Below are positions 60,091 to 64,000 of a stretch of 64,000 nt of DNA, in pieces. Each line of letters starts with the position of its first letter. The stretch's first letter is position 1. The position numbers and the translations under genes are program-made. Origin of the DNA: Atrichornis clamosus (Eukaryota; Chordata; Aves; Passeriformes; Menuridae); assembly GCA_013400975.1 (NCBI GenBank), contig WBMZ01010869.1, forward strand, positions 34,836 through 98,835, read 5' to 3'. The notes beneath the pieces were generated by a model that ran no database searches, was not told the origin of the DNA, and saw only the letters and a list, made by a program, of their open reading frames with translations.

Positions 60091-63000
60091 AATTATTTTA
60101 CAGGAGAAGTCAGACTGCAAGTCACATAAAGGAATTATCAGAAGTAACAGGAGACTGAGAAAGCATCAGGAAACCAAACACTACTACCAAATCACCCAAA
60201 TGATAAATTGCTGCCCCACAAAGCCTTATTAAGTATACATTATTAAGTACATTGTATACATTTGTCAGAACACACCACCTTTTACTAATATTCTTAAAAC
60301 ACTATGGCAAGTCAGGAAAAAAACTTATCAAGAAACAACTGGCCTAAAAAAGAAGTTAAAGTTTGGGCATTCAAGTGACCAATGCCATAAAGTTTGAATC
60401 TAATTTTGCCGCTGTCTTGTGATTCCACAACAAATCCAGACAAACTTAAAGTGAGGGCTCGGATTGTGTTAATTCTTGATGACAAGAACACTTTTCTTGC
60501 ACAAACACAAAATCTACACAATTGTCTAGCCTTCCACCTTCCCCTGGCTGAGCACATAAAATCAGCCTGCCTTTGTTTCTCAAGTCATCCCCTGCAGTCA
60601 GTGTGAAAGAGGATCCCAAATCACACCTGACTATACCATGAATGCAGCCACAGAGCTGTGGTGGCTCTGAGGACAGTGGGCAATCTGAGGTTGACATTGG
60701 TGGGTCATCCATGGAGATGGATCCTCTAATAAGCCATCACCACCCCTTAGCAGCAAGCTCTTCTCAACCTTCCCCTTCCCAGGAAATCCATTAGAGCTTT
60801 GTAACTCTCTATGACACTAGGGAACTAAGAACTAGGGAATGTTCTTTGTTATGAGTCTATTTATTCCTCTGCCTCCCCTGACCACTCACATTTCCATTTT
60901 GTAAACTTTTGGATCACTCTGAGAGAATATCTATGGGTACTTTTTTTAGACTAAGGTATCACTATGGGGTCCACATGGAAAGGAAAAGGGCTACAGGATA
61001 TATATTTAATTGAAAGAATCATCATTTATTAAACAAAGATTTACATTTAAAATTATGTTTCTCACTAATCTAGAATTAATGTTGTCTGATGAATTATTAC
61101 ACCTCGGGTTTCTCAGACAAGCTACAGAAGCAATTCAAGTTCATGATACTTTAATAGTGAAGAAATCTAGTTATGAAAACAGTGAATTTCAACTACATGA
61201 GCAGAGCCCACACAGATAACTGCAGTGTTTACTGTGACTATTTATAAGAAAGCAAATCAGCAGCACCAAATTTTGCTTTCTCTTCTACTACTCCCATACC
61301 ATCAAGCTTTCTGAACTGTGTCTTACCCACACAGACTTCCATATGCAGCACTTTGTCCTGATTGCCTCACATTTCAGAAAATGACTTGAAGAGCTTCTTA
61401 TCCTTTTATCAAGCAAGTGTATTTTAGATGGCAATCATGACAGCATAAGAAATCAAATGGAGGGATTAATAATGTATTGCCTTCCATGACAACAGCAGAG
61501 CCCTGCACACCTCAGGTTGTCATGACGTGAGTCACTCAGCGCTCCCCGCTCCACTCAGCAGCAGATGGGAGGAAGAAATTATGCAGTGCACTGAGGGCTT
61601 CTGAAAGAAAGATGCTCTCATTTTTAGGAAACTTGTGCACTTGTGTACAGCAGTTTACAGAACAGACTTCCTAGCCTGCGTAAAGTCCTTTTGTCTTCAA
61701 TGGGGCTTTAGGCAAGCAAAGACATTTCTGTGATGAAACAGGAGCCTATTAAATGCAAAAATAAAACACAAAACCATAAACCGAAAATCACAAACAACAA
61801 CAACAAAAGCACCCCAAAGTACCCATCATGAAGTCTCATAAAAGGATAACACTAGGAGTGACAACATGCAAATGCTGCAAAGAATATAAATACACAGAAA
61901 TATACTCACAGCTATATTCTAGTCCTGAAATATTTAAGATGGTTCCTCAGATTTTGCAGATGCAAAAACAAATGTACACTTGCATTTGCCTTCTCCTATG
62001 AAATGCACAGAATTGCTGTAGTTACATGGTTTTAAGGCAGTACAGATGATTTTTTTTTCCAGAGGCACTTCATCCTTCTGCATATAACAAAGCCCAGGCA
62101 CCACCTTTTATCAAATACACAGCTACTCAGGTGCTCTAATGTATTTTCTGAACACACCCGCACAAATAGCTGCTGACTGCCACACCATAAGGAATGTCAT
62201 CTACCATTGATGCTGGGAAAAAAAATTTGCACCCACCGGAAAACAGCATACTCATCCACAGCAGAGTGTTCCTAATGTGAACATAGGGCTAGAAATTTTT
62301 TACTAACTCATTTCAGCTCTGACACAGAACTATGTCTCTGAATTTAGATTAATTCAATAATCAAATCTGAAGTAAATTAGAGTTGAACTATTCCACAATA
62401 CAGCTAGTATACTCTAAAACAATTTTTAAGGATGTTCACCTTCTTTTGGTATCTCACTATTCTTCTGATTATCTCACTGGAGGAACCTCTAGTCCACCTA
62501 GATATGCAGCAAATGAAGGAGTATTTTCTCTTTTAAAAAATGGACATGAAGTGTGGGATCTAAAGCATGTACACAAGAAGGATGACGAGCCTTCACAGCC
62601 CTTAGAAGGAAGTTCTTGGCATGTGTTTTACCAATTTAACAATATATAGTTATTTGGCTTTATACTTGAACTCATCATACTTGGATGATTTTTATATACT
62701 AAGCCAAATACAAAAGACCAAACAAATCACAGTTCACTTCCACAAGAAAAAAGTTTTACCAACACTGAGTATACTACCATGGACTTTTGTAAAAAAGAAA
62801 GTAGATTTCACTTTCAAACCTACTCTTGCTTTTTAAACCTTCTCAAATGCTCTGCTTTTGAGAGCTGCAATTAACTGAAGCAGTAAGACACTGAAGCCCC
62901 CAAGTATGCTCTTGTGCACGCTGCACAGCCATATACAACTTCATAAACCTCAGTTAGAACAACTTAGTGAAACCGTTTATTGCCTTGGACTGATGGTGAT

Positions 63001-63714
63001 CAGAGCTGGTACTTACAAAGGTCAGAGAGAACACCCCTCTCTCTGGAGGGCATTGCCATCCTTATCCCCCTCTATCAGTAAGTCAAGGTAATTCCATATT
63101 GCCACAAGCAAAAAAATACAGAGCTGGTATTAACAGCTCTCCTTTATTCACCCCAGCATACAATCAAGTGAGTTAGGAAGCTAACTTCCCACTCCCAGCA
63201 CATTTGTACTTGTAGCAGTGTCACCACACAGTGTTTTTCATGCAAAGGATGACAAAGCTGAACAGTATTGATGGATGAGGCTGCACAGGGACTCAATGAC
63301 AGAAGGTCCATATTCTGGCACTTCTTCTGCAGTTTAAGCCACACTGCGTGGTAACAGGCCAGGCCAGAGCATCTTCTGTACTTAAAACCTAAGACACTCA
63401 TAGTACCCCAACCAGCAGCGTGTGGTGTCAAGGAAATAAGTAGAGCAGAAAGACTGCAAACCTTGTGTGACCAGAGCCACTAGGCAGACCTTATGTAGGC
63501 ACGAATGGAGTGCCCGGTACCTATCATGGTGCACCTGAACCTATAAATGTGTGTATGTCAGTAAATAAACACGTAAGAACAGTCTAGCATCACCTAATGC
63601 CTAAGTGCTGCTGTCACCTAAGAAACTCTCCTTTTCTAGATGGGCGCTCATCTTTTCCCTTCCCTTATACACTTGCTCTGGTGAAACTCGGGCAACTTGT
63701 GCTGACAACTTGTT

Positions 63715-64000
63715 CTGAGCGTCAGAGCCCCGCGGGGAGGGCGGCTATAGCTGTTCTGCTATATAGCTGTTCTGTTGCCTCCAGATCGGGCACCGCGTCC
63801 ACTCCCGTACAGGGGCAAGACAAACAGCTCGAATAAGCAGTCGTTCCTGCCGACTCCGAGCCGTGCGGCCGGGCCGAGCTCCCACTCCTTCCCTCAGTTC
63901 ACGCCGCCGCTCTCTCTCCTCGGGCGCCCCCGGGGCGCGGCGGCCGCCCCGAGCTCGGCCGGCGTGCAGGTGCGGCGGACAGGCCGCGGGCAGCCCCACC
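63715..64000. promoter_or_regulatory. LANCL2: CpG island edge, probably the LANCL2 promoter/exon 1 region
   Basis: Sharp rise in GC and CpG content from about 63720, strongest at 63855-64000 (for example CGGGGCGCGGCGGCCGCCCC). This is unlike the AT-rich introns. It sits where LANCL2 exon 1 is expected on the - strand. An 84-codon - strand open frame here does not resemble the LANCL2 N-terminus, and no ATG in a suitable context is seen, so coding exon 1 is inferred to be further right. The stretch could be intron 1 just after exon 1. Confidence 0.7.
63746..63774. repeat. Two-copy 13-bp direct repeat at the CpG island edge
   Basis: TATAGCTGTTCTG occurs at 63746-63758 and 63762-63774, a 16-bp period. 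Confidence 0.85.

Larger units (their letters stand above)
53933..64000 (-). other. LANCL2: LANCL2 intron 1 (partial), at least 10 kb
   Basis: Sequence upstream of exon 2 on the - strand. No LANCL2 exon 1 with an initiator and the human-like N-terminal tail could be found, so exon 1 probably lies beyond 64000. It holds a SINE (57004-57128), an ATT repeat (55924-55950), a purine-rich tract (58567-58627) and a TA repeat (60056-60090). A CpG island covers its right end. The open frames here have no family resemblance. Confidence 0.7.

Noticed and set aside
63745..63999. 84-codon - strand frame at the right edge as LANCL2 exon 1
   Set aside because: The translation does not resemble the LANCL2 N-terminus, and the frame starts at a non-ATG codon at the edge.
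1..64000. Novel defence system, CRISPR array, phage or operon
   Set aside because: The window is vertebrate nuclear DNA with spliced genes; no such structure is present.

Overview
The window looks like nuclear DNA from a bird, most likely a passerine. It has low gene density, long introns, CR1 retrotransposon fragments, ERVL-type LTRs, and two copies of a chimeric SINE with a tRNA-Ile-like head and a CR1-like tail. I recall that SINE type (TguSINE1-like) from songbirds. Only two protein-coding genes can be supported. They point towards each other (tail to tail): VOPP1 on the + strand in the left part and LANCL2 on the - strand in the right part. I recall the same convergent pair next to EGFR in mammals, so this appears to be conserved vertebrate synteny.

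Left part, 1-27,299: VOPP1. Coding exons 2-5 are at 9085-9143, 21789-21866, 23841-23977 and 27118-27299. They splice in frame into 151 residues and a stop: a Cys-rich luminal segment, one membrane span and a Pro-rich cytoplasmic tail with two PPxY motifs. The signal-peptide exon is not seen and probably lies left of the window. The intron before exon 2 holds a sense CR1 (about 2130-2817) and a small CpG-rich patch (about 2955-3060). The 12.6-kb intron 2 holds an antisense CR1 piece and two short tandem arrays.

Middle, 27,300-34,980: 3' UTRs and intergenic DNA between the two convergent genes. No further gene is recognised.

Right part, 34,981-64,000: LANCL2 on the - strand. Eight coding exons (2-9) splice in frame into 389 residues and a stop. 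The glycine-rich repeats of the LanC-like toroid and the Cys / Cys-His zinc ligands are intact. The first coding exon (N-terminal tail) is not found and probably lies beyond the right edge, where a CpG island begins. Its introns carry a 1,013-bp solo LTR with a perfect 5-bp target duplication, a 282-bp LTR that appears internally shortened, a CR1 tail and the two SINEs. One SINE ends about 17 bp from the exon 6 boundary.

The two products are not known to share a pathway. VOPP1 is an endolysosomal/vesicular membrane protein and LANCL2 a cytosolic/membrane-associated LanC-like protein. I found no operon, CRISPR array, phage, novel defence system or convincing RNA gene. Most long open frames fall inside introns or repeats and are not genes.
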